From: an uncultured Granulosicoccus sp.
Lineage (GTDB): Bacteria > Pseudomonadota > Gammaproteobacteria > Granulosicoccales > Granulosicoccaceae
Assembly: GCA_947499955.1 (NCBI GenBank)
Contig: CANMQI010000001.1
Span: 62,001 to 126,000, forward strand
Length of the DNA stretch: 64,000 nt
Reading direction: 5' to 3'
Shown here: positions 27,412 through 36,147 of the stretch, in pieces
Position numbering within the stretch: the stretch's first letter is position 1
Layout of the letters: each line of letters starts with the position of its first letter
Made by a program: the position numbers and the translations under genes
Notes under the pieces: generated by a model
Seen by the model: the letters and a program-made list of their open reading frames with translations, nothing else
Databases searched by the model: none
What the model was told of the DNA's origin: nothing

Positions 27412-27623
27412 CAGATTTCCACCATGTCAAAGTCATCCTTCACCGCACCACAGTCCGGGCAGCTCCAGTTCAGAGGGACATCCTCCCACAAAGTGCCGGG
27501 GGCGATGCCATCATCCGGCCAGCCCTGCTCCTCGTCATAGATAAGGCCGCACACACTGCAAAGATATTTCCTGTATTTCACTGCGGGTTGTCTCGCATCA
27601 ATCCGGTACGGCCATTGTCTCAT
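27411..27623 (-). CDS. Rubredoxin
   Basis: A small iron protein with both Cys pairs: [17 protein letters not shown] and [18 protein letters not shown]. The Cys4 site binds one iron and carries single electrons in the cytoplasm. From the GTG at 27581 the protein would be 56 residues, the usual length; the ATG at 27623 adds 14 residues. Neither start has a good ribosome site. Its coupling to fbp is unusual in function and may reflect operon packing only. Confidence 0.93.
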   Translation of the reverse strand: MRQWPYRIDARQPAVKYRKYLCSVCGLIYDEEQGWPDDGIAPGTLWEDVPLNWSCPDCGAVKDDFDMVEI

Positions 27624-27690
27624 TTACAAGGCCGACATGCCGTAATATGCACGTACCGATTCATGCATCAACCGCCAACCGGAGGCCACC

Positions 27691-29010
27691 GTGTCAACCA
27701 GCCGTACGCCTGCAGAACCCAACGCTGCCCAGCAACTGTTCGATCGTGCCCAGAAAGTCATTCCCGGTGGCGTGAATTCGCCGGTGCGCGCCTTTGGCAG
27801 TGTTGGCGGAACGCCGCGCTTCATCGCCAGTGCCAGCGGCGCCTACATCACCGATACCGAGGGCAAACGCTACATCGACTATGTCGGTTCCTGGGGTCCC
27901 ATGTTGCTCGGCCACGCTCACCCCGAGGTCATCGAGGCGGTGCAGCAGGCAGCGGTCAACGGGCTGAGTTTCGGCGCCCCCACCGAGCTGGAAGTGCAAA
28001 TGGCCGAGCTGATCTGCGAGATCGTACCCTCCATCGAGATGGTCAGAATGTGCAGCTCGGGAACCGAGGCCACCATGAGTGCCATCCGCCTGGCTCGCGG
28101 TTTCACCGGTCGTGACGACATCCTGAAGTTCGAAGGCTGTTATCACGGTCATTCCGATTCGCTGCTGGTGAAGGCCGGCTCCGGCGCTCTGACGCTCGGC
28201 GTACCCAGCTCACCCGGTATCCCGGCCGACTTCGCCAAACACACGCTCACCCTGCCCTTCAATGACAAGTCGGCCGTGCGTGAGCTGTTTGCCGAGCGCG
28301 GTGACAGCATCGCCTGCATCATTGTCGAACCCATTGCGGGCAACATGAACTTCATCGAACCGGCACCCGGCTATCTGCAGACGCTGCGAGAATTGTGTAC
28401 GGAACATGGCACGGTTCTCATCTTCGATGAAGTCATGACCGGCTTTCGCGTCTCGCTCGGCGGTGCTCAGGAACTGTATGGCGTCACGCCCGACCTGACC
28501 ACACTGGGCAAGGTCATCGGCGGTGGTATGCCCGTGGGCGCCTTTGGCGGTCGACGCGACATAATGGAGCACATTGCCCCCGTAGGCCCGGTCTATCAGG
28601 CGGGCACCTTGTCGGGCAACCCGATTGCCATGGTTGCCGGCATCAAGACTCTGGAACTGCTCAAGGCACCTGACTTCCACCGACACCTGCATCAGAAGAC
28701 CGGGCGCCTGCTGCATGGCCTGAAAGAGGCTGCCGACAAGCACGGTATCGATTTCCACACGGCTCATGCTGGTGGCATGTTCGGTTTCTTCTTCACCGAT
28801 GCCGCTGAGGTCACCGGTTTCGACTGCGTCATGAAATGCGATCTCGAACGTTTCAAGCAGTTCTTTCACGGCATGCTCGACGCAGGCGTCTACCTGGCCC
28901 CCTCTGCCTATGAAGCCGGTTTTTCCAGCTCGGCGCATAGTGATACGGATATCGACGAGACCATCGCCGCCGCCAGTCAGGTGTTTGCCCGCATGGCTGC
29001 CGGGCAATAG
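27691..29010 (+). CDS. hemL: Glutamate-1-semialdehyde 2,1-aminomutase
   Basis: A 439-residue PLP enzyme that converts glutamate-1-semialdehyde to 5-aminolevulinate for heme synthesis (C5 pathway). It shows [57 protein letters not shown] and the PLP lysine in [21 protein letters not shown] start with GGAGG 5 bases upstream. It is divergent from the rubredoxin-fbp-ycgN unit and followed by a sulfotransferase-like gene in the same direction after 43 bases. Confidence 0.97.
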   Translation: MSTSRTPAEPNAAQQLFDRAQKVIPGGVNSPVRAFGSVGGTPRFIASASGAYITDTEGKRYIDYVGSWGPMLLGHAHPEVIEAVQQAAVNGLSFGAPTELEVQMAELICEIVPSIEMVRMCSSGTEATMSAIRLARGFTGRDDILKFEGCYHGHSDSLLVKAGSGALTLGVPSSPGIPADFAKHTLTLPFNDKSAVRELFAERGDSIACIIVEPIAGNMNFIEPAPGYLQTLRELCTEHGTVLIFDEVMTGFRVSLGGAQELYGVTPDLTTLGKVIGGGMPVGAFGGRRDIMEHIAPVGPVYQAGTLSGNPIAMVAGIKTLELLKAPDFHRHLHQKTGRLLHGLKEAADKHGIDFHTAHAGGMFGFFFTDAAEVTGFDCVMKCDLERFKQFFHGMLDAGVYLAPSAYEAGFSSSAHSDTDIDETIAAASQVFARMAAGQ

Positions 29011-29053
29011 CCCAGTCGATAAACACGAGTTGAACAATCAGGGAGCCAGAAGC

Positions 29054-29773
29054 ATGTCCGGACGTTGTATCGCCATGTGGTCAGGACCACGCAATATTTC
29101 CACGGCCATGATGCGCGCCTGGGAGAATCGTGACGATACCGTGGTGGTAGATGAACCCTTCTACGCCCACTACCTGCAAAGCACCGGCCTGGATCACCCG
29201 ATGCGCGAAGAGGTCATTGCCAGTGGTGAAACCGATTGGCAGGCCGTCGTGCAATCCCTGATTGCCCCTCCGGACAGCGGAATCTTCTACCAGAAGCATA
29301 TAGCCACGCACTGGCTCCCGCATTTCACCACCGACTGGCTGGACTCGCTGGATCACGTTTTTCTGATTCGCGAGCCCGAGCCGGTGGTGGCATCCTATTC
29401 GGTGAAGCGTGAAGGCCTGACAGCCAGCGACCTGGGCTACGAGCAGCAGGGTTTCCTGTTCGACCTGCTGCACGAACGCACGGGCGCTCGTCCGGCTGTC
29501 ATCGACAGCAAGCGCTTCCTGGCAGACCCGGAAGCGCAGCTACGATCGCTGTGCACTCACCTGGATATTCCCTTTGACGAAAATATGCTGACCTGGCCCG
29601 CCGGTGCGCGTGACTCCGATGGCATATGGGGTTCGCACTGGTATGACGCCGTCAATTGCAGTACCGGCTTCGCGCCGGCACGCAACAAGGCGGTGGAACT
29701 CAGAGACGATCAGCGGGTGATTGCCAAGGCTTGCCGTCCGTATTATGAACAACTGCGTGAGCATGCCATCTGA
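29054..29773 (+). CDS. Sulfotransferase-like protein
   Basis: A 239-residue protein of a bacterial sulfotransferase-like family. The N-terminal MWSGPRNISTAMMRAWENR is a variant of the 5'-phosphosulfate binding loop, followed by VVDEPFYAHYL, HVFLIREPEPVVASYSVKREG (equivalent of the 3'-phosphate motif) and VIDSKRFLADPEAQL. Start at 29054 has GGGAG 8 bases upstream; the upstream frame overlaps hemL. True sulfotransferases use PAPS, and a PAPS-producing cysNC exists at 60.3 kb. Activity and acceptor are unknown. Confidence 0.75.
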   Translation: MSGRCIAMWSGPRNISTAMMRAWENRDDTVVVDEPFYAHYLQSTGLDHPMREEVIASGETDWQAVVQSLIAPPDSGIFYQKHIATHWLPHFTTDWLDSLDHVFLIREPEPVVASYSVKREGLTASDLGYEQQGFLFDLLHERTGARPAVIDSKRFLADPEAQLRSLCTHLDIPFDENMLTWPAGARDSDGIWGSHWYDAVNCSTGFAPARNKAVELRDDQRVIAKACRPYYEQLREHAI

Positions 29774-29779
29774 CAACCC

Positions 29780-30214
29780 TTATACAACGATGATCTTCGT
29801 CTGAAGACTGATTTCCGACTTCAAGGAATTGGTGATCAGGCAACCCTGCTCCGCCTTTTCCAGCAGTCGCAGCGCCTTTGCCTCGTCGGTGCCGGCCGGT
29901 ACTGTCAGCTCGGCATTCAATCTGAATCCGGTGAACAGGGAGCTTTTCTCCGGCCGGTCCAGAATGCCCTCCACATCACAGCTCAGCGACTGCCAGTCCA
30001 GCTTCGACGCTCTGGCAATGGCCTTGAATGTGAGTATGAAGCAATCAGCCACTGCCGCCGAAAGCAGCGCCTCAGGGGACCACAGGTCACCGGGTCCACC
30101 GAACTGTGCCGGCGGTGCGGTCACCAGAGAGTCCAGTCCTTCACTCTCGATCAGAATGTTGCTCTGCGGCTCTCCCGAGGCTTTGACCACATAATGGTGC
30201 GGATAATCCTGCAT
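29780..30214 (-). CDS. OsmC-family peroxiredoxin-like protein
   Basis: The 144-residue OsmC/Ohr superfamily protein has an N-terminal beta region (HHYVVKASGEPQSNILIESEG), the GGPGDLWSPEALLSAAVADCF block with the first Cys, and the second Cys in EKAEQGCLITNSL. In the family the two cysteines reduce organic hydroperoxides; the YhfA-like subgroup is less clear. It is convergent with the sulfotransferase-like gene, with only 6 bases between stops. Confidence 0.88.
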   Translation of the reverse strand: MQDYPHHYVVKASGEPQSNILIESEGLDSLVTAPPAQFGGPGDLWSPEALLSAAVADCFILTFKAIARASKLDWQSLSCDVEGILDRPEKSSLFTGFRLNAELTVPAGTDEAKALRLLEKAEQGCLITNSLKSEISLQTKIIVV

Positions 30215-30300
30215 TGCCTGACTCCCTTGTCAGTTGCCTGTGAACGATGAATCTGCATCAACAATTATAGGCTGTCACAACGTGGTATTCGGCACGATCC

Positions 30301-31029
30301 CTACACCACCGTATCTTCGGAATAGTGACGCATCGCTTCAATGTCCAGCAGTTCTATCTCGTATTCCCTGACACCCAGCAAGCCTTCGCGAGACAGCTTT
30401 GCCAGAGTGCGGGAGAACGTGGCTGGCACGATGGACAAGCGTGACGCAATGACATTCTTGGGGGCCTGTAAACGAACGACGGTGCTGTCACCATCAAACC
30501 CCTCAGGCAGCTGCCCGAGCAGATAGGCAATGAGGCGCGACGACGCCGTGTGCAGACTCAGGCGCTCGATATCGGCAACCTGTTCATGCAGGCGTTCGGT
30601 CAGCCGTTTGAGCACCGAAAAACAGGCACTCGTGGACTGTTGCAGTTCGCTGCAGTAATGCTCACCATTGACTGCCCAGACAGTACTGGCACCAATGGCT
30701 TCCGCATCCACGGGATAGACCCGAGCTCTGGCGAAAATGACCGCCTCGGCGAAGGTATTGCCAGGCGTTACCAGACTGATGACCTTCTCGGCACCGTTGG
30801 GACGGCGCCTGGCCAGTTTGACCTGACCCGTGGACAGCAGAAATACCGAGGGTGCGGTCTCTCCCTGACTGAACAGAGTTTCTCCATCCTGCAACAGGAC
30901 GAGACACATCCGATCGACGATGGCGTGCAGACTGCTATCCTCGAGACCTGAAAACAGCACCGCAGCCTTGAGTTGTGACAAGGCTCGCTCTCGTTGAATG
31001 CCGGACAAACGCGTGATGACTTGAGGCAC
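30301..31029 (-). CDS. Crp/Fnr-family regulator, Dnr-like
   Basis: A 242-residue regulator. The N-terminal cyclic-nucleotide-binding fold (residues about 20-135) includes GETLFSQGETAPSVFLLSTGQVKL. A dimer helix and a C-terminal winged helix (PKNVIASRLSIVPATFSRTLAKL) follow. The N-terminal cysteine cluster of FNR/ANR is absent and the cAMP-binding RxS pair is not evident, so it looks closest to Dnr-type sensors that bind heme and respond to nitric oxide. No denitrification genes are in the window. The ligand call is tentative; the family call is firm. Confidence 0.85.
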   Translation of the reverse strand: MPQVITRLSGIQRERALSQLKAAVLFSGLEDSSLHAIVDRMCLVLLQDGETLFSQGETAPSVFLLSTGQVKLARRRPNGAEKVISLVTPGNTFAEAVIFARARVYPVDAEAIGASTVWAVNGEHYCSELQQSTSACFSVLKRLTERLHEQVADIERLSLHTASSRLIAYLLGQLPEGFDGDSTVVRLQAPKNVIASRLSIVPATFSRTLAKLSREGLLGVREYEIELLDIEAMRHYSEDTVV

Positions 31030-31158
31030 AGATTCTTCACAGTCGCTGGTTGAGGCCTGGTACAGGCATTAGGTGATTATGGCTCAGAACCCTTGTTTAT
31101 ACCCTGAACCCTTCCTCGCGAACAACTCATTGTTCTGTCTCCGGTCCGTACTTGCCGC

Positions 31159-31878
31159 CTAATGAGTCAATGCATAAACGACATAATTGATTCCCAGGCG
31201 GTACGCCTGTGTGGTCAATCGCGCCGGATACCGCGCATCATCGGCATGCTCCCAGGCATCCCCGATGTCCTGGTTGAAGTTGACCGCCACCATGACACGC
31301 CCCTGATCGTCAACGATGCCGCGCCAATGGGGGTTGCGACCGCCCTTCTCCCAGGTCTGGTTGTTCAGCCAGGCGCGAATGCCGGGAATCTGTTCTCGCT
31401 CAGTCAGGTCGTACATGACATGGAAGATTTCGCTGTCACCGGGCAGCTCCTCGATCGCTCGATCCGGAAACACCTGTTCCATGACATATTCGAACTGCTG
31501 CCACTCGGCGTGGCCATGAAAGTCGTCCACCATCAGAAATCCTCCGCGCAGCAGGTACTCCCGTAGCTGTTCGATCTCATCGACCGACAGGCTCAGAAAT
31601 CCGACCTCGACCACATAGATCCACGGAAAATCGAACACATCGTTGCCTGCCATACGCACCAGCACATCCTCTTCGGCGACGTCGATCGAGGTCAACCTGT
31701 CCAGTCCGGCCGAGAAATGGGTTTCCGCCTCTGGCCAGTCAGCCTGCCAGCGAGGCCAGCTGTCGTAGCCACCTCCCCCGTACATCATCCGGGCGAATAC
31801 GAATTCGTTCGCGCGTAATGCTGCGGGCAGCAGGCACATCAATGCCAGAACCACTATCAGACCTCTGGAAAAATGCAT
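31159..31878 (-). CDS. Exported DUF4159 protein
   Basis: A 239-residue protein with a signal peptide (MHFSRGLIVVLALMCLLPAALRA). The DUF4159 pattern follows: FARMMYGGGGYDSWPRWQADWPEAE, YVVEVGFLSLSVDEIEQLREYLLRGGFLMVDDFHG and a conserved NFNQDIGDAWEHADD tail. The domain resembles a ThuA/glutamine-amidotransferase-like fold. Relatives often sit in MoxR-BatA operons, but here the gene is alone. Start at 31878 follows from the signal peptide; a longer frame up to 32061 lacks support. Function unknown. Confidence 0.82.
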   Translation of the reverse strand: MHFSRGLIVVLALMCLLPAALRANEFVFARMMYGGGGYDSWPRWQADWPEAETHFSAGLDRLTSIDVAEEDVLVRMAGNDVFDFPWIYVVEVGFLSLSVDEIEQLREYLLRGGFLMVDDFHGHAEWQQFEYVMEQVFPDRAIEELPGDSEIFHVMYDLTEREQIPGIRAWLNNQTWEKGGRNPHWRGIVDDQGRVMVAVNFNQDIGDAWEHADDARYPARLTTQAYRLGINYVVYALTH

Positions 31879-32154
31879 GAGCGCACCATGACCACCACTG
31901 CCTGCGTCGATAGTCGTGCATCCTGCCGGCAAGTGCAATGGGGTGGCGGCGCTGTACCCTGCGTTCGCCAAACCCTGCATAATCATTCTTGTTCTCGCAT
32001 TATTGCCGGCAACAGCTTGTAAAATCGACAGCGGACCGACGATCGTGCCGTCGCGCATCACACAAGGCTTTCGATAAGTTGACGGCAGTGCCTGCGTGAA
32101 CAGCGGCCTGTCGATGCGCTATCGCCGACTGTCACAACAGGAAACTACGGGTCA

Positions 32155-33108
32155 ATGGGAATCGTCAACACACTTGCGCTGGTGTTCGCTCTGGTGGCCA
32201 TCGGCTATGTACTGGCGTGGCGCGGCATATTGCGTGAAGGTGCCGGTGAGGCACTGGGCGATTTCGTGGTCGCTGTGGCAATCCCCGCCCTGCTGTTTCG
32301 CACCCTGTCGCAAGCCGACTTCGGCAGCGTCAAGCCACTGACCCTCTGGGCGACCTACTTCACAGCGATATTGTGTACCTGGGTGGCTGCGACAATGACT
32401 ATCCGGCGAGGCTTCGGGCGTGACGCCCGATCCGGGGTGGTGGCCGGCTTATCGGCAAGCTTTTCCAACCTGCTGCTATTGGGCCTACCGGTCACGTACG
32501 CTCTTTTCGGGCAGGCCGGAACAGAAACCCTGTCGCTGATTCTGGCGATACACTTGCCGATCATGATGACAGCCTCGGTAATCCTCAATGAGCGCGCGGA
32601 GATACTCGATGGACTGCGCGAACAGCAGACGAGCCTGTGGACCACACTGCGACAGATCCTGAAATCGCTGGCCTCGAACCCCTTGATTCTCGGTATCGTG
32701 GCAGGCGTTATCTGGCGCTTTCTGCCCTTCGAACTTCCAGAATTTCTCAGCGAACTGGTTGACCGACTGGCAGCCGTTGCCGGGACCCTGGCATTGATTT
32801 CCCTCGGACTCAGCCTGCGTCGTTTCGGCATTGCCCGCAATGTGCCCCAGGCTGCAACGATGACGGCACTCAAACTCCTGTTGATGCCCTGTATCGCGAC
32901 GCTGTTGTCTCTGGCTATTGGCCTGTCGCCAATCCAGGCAGAAATCGTGATCGTCGCAGCCGCCATGCCTACCGGGGTCAATCCCTATCTGTTGGCAACA
33001 CGTTTCGGTACCGGTGAGGCCATTGCCTCGAACGCGCTTCTGCTATCGACCATGGCCGCGCCTCTGACGCTGTTGTTCTGGTCTTACGTGGCTCGCTCGC
33101 TGTTCTGA
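32155..33108 (+). CDS. AEC-family permease
   Basis: The 317-residue protein has about ten hydrophobic helices in two halves, with the auxin-efflux-carrier pattern. The N-terminus is NTLALVFALVAIGYVLAWRGIL; the middle has FSNLLLLGLPVTYALFG; the C-terminal half has AAAMPTGVNPYLLATRFG. Bacterial AEC proteins move malonate, malate or other organic acids; the plant name does not imply auxin. It is divergent from the DUF4159 gene, and a strong hairpin follows its stop directly. Confidence 0.88.
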   Translation: MGIVNTLALVFALVAIGYVLAWRGILREGAGEALGDFVVAVAIPALLFRTLSQADFGSVKPLTLWATYFTAILCTWVAATMTIRRGFGRDARSGVVAGLSASFSNLLLLGLPVTYALFGQAGTETLSLILAIHLPIMMTASVILNERAEILDGLREQQTSLWTTLRQILKSLASNPLILGIVAGVIWRFLPFELPEFLSELVDRLAAVAGTLALISLGLSLRRFGIARNVPQAATMTALKLLLMPCIATLLSLAIGLSPIQAEIVIVAAAMPTGVNPYLLATRFGTGEAIASNALLLSTMAAPLTLLFWSYVARSLF

Positions 33109-33133
33109 TCATGGCGCGTGATTCGCGCCATGA
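33109..33133 (+). terminator. 10-bp perfect hairpin directly after the AEC gene
   Basis: TCATGGCGCG-TGATT-CGCGCCATGA: ten perfect pairs and a 5-base loop, starting at the base after the stop codon. No U-tract follows. As it is symmetrical, it could act for both this gene and the convergent VOC gene. Confidence 0.5.
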
Positions 33134-33229
33134 CAATGGATTGGTCCTCAGCGTCAAAAGACGATCAACTACCGCAAGAATGCGCCCTACGGATGAAGGG
33201 TTTCCCTCCTGGAAGGCGCTGCGCGTTTG

Positions 33230-34123
33230 TCAAACCGGCGCATCATCAGGGTAGAAGCGAAAGTGGATATTCCCCATGCCCTGGGCATGCTTCAGCCGGA
33301 ATACGCCCTTGTCCTCGGTAAACTCCGCTGTGCTCTGTTGCAGGAAGTGCCTCAGTAAATCTGCATTGGCGTAACGCAAGTCCATACCCACGATACCGGG
33401 TTGATTATCTGCCAGTACCTGCCGAGGCAATGCACCTGATTCGGCTTCGATGCTCTGACGGGACAGCAGTCTCATCTGTCCATTGGCTGTTGTCAGACGA
33501 TAACCTCCAGCGATTGTTTCTGCCGCACCGTACAAGGCACTGAACTTCTTCACCAGTGCCGGCTGATCATCGGGCTCGGCCAGAATGGTGATGCCGCAGA
33601 TGCCATGCACGGAGTTCGGGTGTTCCAGCCACTCAGGCACATAGATCAGCTCGGGTCGATGTTGCTGACAGAGAAAGAACGACAATCTGGGCCAGCGAGC
33701 ATCCGGCAACAACGCAAGGGTGGTCTTTGTTCTGTCTTGACGTCCATCCGGCAAAGTCACGTCACGACCGAATTCCAGATGACCGGCAACATCGAACCCC
33801 GCCGCCTGTGCCTGGCGTGCATCGGCCTGTGAATCCGTGCTGTGCAAGGCTGACAGCGCAACCCCTTCGCGTTGCATCAGGTGTTCGTGGACATGCCGCC
33901 CGAAATGAAAGTCGCCCGCTGGCACTTCATCAATCAGGGATACGTCGTAAATCCCCATGATCTCGATCAGGCAACCCTCGAACATGGCCAGAGAGGTGCT
34001 CGTGCCCCAGGGGTGCTTTCCGATGGCGGTCATGTTGAACCCCATGCTCATCAGGCGGTCGCGTAGCTGCTCGATATCGTGTACGGCAATCAGCGGATGA
34101 TCAATACCAAAGGATGCATTCAT
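33230..34123 (-). CDS. VOC/glyoxalase-like domain protein
   Basis: A 297-residue protein beginning with a glyoxalase-like module (GIDHPLIAVHDIEQLRDRLMSMGFNMTAIGKHPWGTSTSLAMF, residues about 6-50). A second half follows with VHGICGITILAEPDD and RYANADLLRHFLQQS. This matches the two-module glyoxalase-3/VOC-type proteins, which use metal-bound His/Glu residues for isomerase, dioxygenase or lyase chemistry. Substrate unknown. It follows the cysE-like gene by 15 bases and is probably cotranscribed. Confidence 0.8.
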   Translation of the reverse strand: MNASFGIDHPLIAVHDIEQLRDRLMSMGFNMTAIGKHPWGTSTSLAMFEGCLIEIMGIYDVSLIDEVPAGDFHFGRHVHEHLMQREGVALSALHSTDSQADARQAQAAGFDVAGHLEFGRDVTLPDGRQDRTKTTLALLPDARWPRLSFFLCQQHRPELIYVPEWLEHPNSVHGICGITILAEPDDQPALVKKFSALYGAAETIAGGYRLTTANGQMRLLSRQSIEAESGALPRQVLADNQPGIVGMDLRYANADLLRHFLQQSTAEFTEDKGVFRLKHAQGMGNIHFRFYPDDAPV

Positions 34124-34138
34124 GATGAACAGCTCGCT

Positions 34139-34879
34139 CTACTCGATGAAGGAAATTCTTGCAGCGCCGATGGCTCGCGCCTTGGTGCCGACCACGGCCG
34201 TATTGTCAGGCACATCCTGCAGAACAATGGAACCGGCTGCCACATTGGCGCCTGCTCCGATGCGGATATTGCCCAGTACGATGGCTCCCGCCCCGATGAG
34301 CGCCCCGCGTCCTACCGCAGGATGACGTGTCGAGCCACTGTCGTTGAGTGTACTGCCCAGTGTCACGCCATGCCAGATGGACACCTCCTCGTCGATATGC
34401 ACGGTTTCACCAGCCACGAAACCCAAGCCGTGATCCAGCCAGAAACCGGCACCAATACGGGCACCGGGATGGATGTCGGTGGCCAGCGCCCGATCGCATC
34501 GTGCCTTGAACGCCAGTGACAGATCAGCGTCACCATCGTTCCACAGCTGATGGCTGACTCGGTGTGCCATGACAGCCTGTGCACCACGAGCAAACAGCAG
34601 CGTTGCCGCCACGCCGCCGGGTTCGAAATTACGGCGCGCTGTCTCTGCAATGTCGTGCTCGCACAGAGCGACCAGAGACGGGTTGTCTCGAAAGACGCGG
34701 CTCACCAGATCCCTGACCTGCGCATTGCCCTGACACAAACCCGCGAGCACATCTGCCGCCAGGTCGGCGAAGCTGCCCATGGCGCTTGCCTTGATTCCCA
34801 GCATGGTGGCGATCTCCGGTCGACTCTCCATCAGCCTCCGCACCTCGAGCACCACGCCCTGTCCAGCCTCGTTATTCAT
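34139..34879 (-). CDS. Serine O-acetyltransferase-like protein (CysE family)
   Basis: A 246-residue protein with an all-helical N-terminal domain (FKARCDRALATDIHPGARIG at its end) and a left-handed beta helix of hexapeptide repeats. The catalytic region reads FWLDHGLGFVAGETVHI, and the chain continues through HGVTLGSTLNDSGSTRHP, LIGAGAIVLGNIRIGAGANVAAGSIV. CysE makes O-acetylserine for cysteine synthesis. The sequence departs from the classic GGTGK-type loop (LGSTLNDSGS here), so a CysE-like enzyme with altered specificity is possible. First gene of a pair with the VOC gene. Confidence 0.85.
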   Translation of the reverse strand: MNNEAGQGVVLEVRRLMESRPEIATMLGIKASAMGSFADLAADVLAGLCQGNAQVRDLVSRVFRDNPSLVALCEHDIAETARRNFEPGGVAATLLFARGAQAVMAHRVSHQLWNDGDADLSLAFKARCDRALATDIHPGARIGAGFWLDHGLGFVAGETVHIDEEVSIWHGVTLGSTLNDSGSTRHPAVGRGALIGAGAIVLGNIRIGAGANVAAGSIVLQDVPDNTAVVGTKARAIGAARISFIE

Positions 34880-35063
34880 GTTTCTCCTGAATGACTATCG
34901 TCATCGTCCAAACGCATTGTCTGACACGCACTCGAGAGCTTGCACCGATCACGCTCTGCAACCGCATCTCCACCTTCCACTTTTCCGCACCGGCCACCGC
35001 ACTCACGTTATGCTCACAGACAGCCATCCGCAGATGCCAGCCCTCGCATCACAGTGATATTTC

Positions 35064-35999
35064 ATGACACACATCGAACACAAGCAGGCCCTGGCCTTCA
35101 TGACCATCTGCGCCGAGGGCTCCATCCGGGCTGCTGCCGAGTATCTCGGCATCGAGCCCTCCACCATCAGCCGTCAGATTCAGGCACTGGAAAAGTCGTT
35201 GTCCATCACCCTGATCGAGCGTGGCCGCAAGGGTATCAGAACAACCGAAGCCGGCTCTCTGCTATTGCAGCATCTGAAGCGCCAACAGCACGAACTGGAA
35301 GACATCCAGTCAGAATTCGATGCCCTTCGTGGCATGCGCCGCGGGCAGATCGTTGTCATTCTCGGTGATGGATTCGTCAGTGATTTCATCGCGCATGCCC
35401 TGACCGGATTCAGTGTCACCTACCCCGGCTTCACCTTCTCGCTGCAGACAGGTTCCACCGATGCAGTACTGCATGCCCTGCGCAACGATCAGGCGCATAT
35501 CGGCATCGCCTTCAATGCACCAAAGGATCAGACCATCCGCATCATCGGGGAAACCACGCAGCCGCTGGACATGATGGCCAGCCCTTCGTCGGCGTGGGCC
35601 GACATGCCAGCGCCTCTGGATATTCGCCAACTGTCAGAACTGCCCTTTGCCTTGCTCAATCCCGGTTTTGGCGTCGGTGCCATGGTGCGCGATGCCGAGT
35701 CCCGTTATGGCATGCACTTTCAGGCACTGGTCGAAACCAACTCACTGACGGTCCTGCGCAACTTCGTTCGAGAAGGGTTGGGGGTGACCATACTGCCCTC
35801 TTTCGTGGTCACTCGCGAAATCAGCGATGGTGTGGTCATCGCCAGATCACTGAGCAACCCGGAGCTGCATACCGGCGAAGTCTCGGTACTGGCTCGCAGC
35901 GGGCGACGCCTGCCAGAAGGCGCCCTGCGGCTCGCAGAGCATGCCATGCGCTCCATGGTGGCGTTTTCGAGACACGAATCAGCACCGGCTCGGACATGA
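35064..35999 (+). CDS. LysR-family regulator of the adjacent catabolic operon (inferred)
   Basis: The 311-residue regulator has the N-terminal winged helix (HKQALAFMTICAEGSIRAAAEYLGIEPSTISRQIQALEKSL, residues 4-44) and a C-terminal LysR substrate domain with FVREGLGVTILPSFVV near residues 236-251. It lies 148 bases upstream of the ABC importer genes in the same direction. It therefore probably controls them in response to the imported substrate or a product. Family call firm; target inferred from position. Confidence 0.9.
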   Translation: MTHIEHKQALAFMTICAEGSIRAAAEYLGIEPSTISRQIQALEKSLSITLIERGRKGIRTTEAGSLLLQHLKRQQHELEDIQSEFDALRGMRRGQIVVILGDGFVSDFIAHALTGFSVTYPGFTFSLQTGSTDAVLHALRNDQAHIGIAFNAPKDQTIRIIGETTQPLDMMASPSSAWADMPAPLDIRQLSELPFALLNPGFGVGAMVRDAESRYGMHFQALVETNSLTVLRNFVREGLGVTILPSFVVTREISDGVVIARSLSNPELHTGEVSVLARSGRRLPEGALRLAEHAMRSMVAFSRHESAPART

Positions 36000-36097
36000 A
36001 GCAATCTGCCTGAATCAGGCCCGCTTCAGCGACTGTCCATCCAAGGTGTTGCGCTCAGTGCAACAATAAACTCCATAGATTGCACTTCTCGTCAAAA

Positions 36098-36127
36098 TTC
36101 AATAGGGCTATATTGAACGGACGTTCA
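36098..36127. promoter_or_regulatory. Two overlapping dyads upstream of the ABC operon
   Basis: TTCAATA-N6-TATTGAA (36098-36117) overlaps TGAACG-GA-CGTTCA (36114-36127), ending 20 bases before the start of the binding-protein gene. The first has a spacing compatible with a LysR-type half-site pair. Candidate operator for the LysR regulator next door. Confidence 0.4.
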
Positions 36128-36147
36128 TTCGAGAGGTTGTCAATCCA

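Noticed and set aside
27624..27690. FNR/Dnr-type box upstream of hemL
   Set aside because: No TTGAT-N4-ATCAA match could be found in the short divergent region.
32155..33108. Auxin transporter linked to the M20D amidohydrolase
   Set aside because: The family name is historical; bacterial AEC proteins mostly carry organic acids, and the two genes are 11 kb apart.
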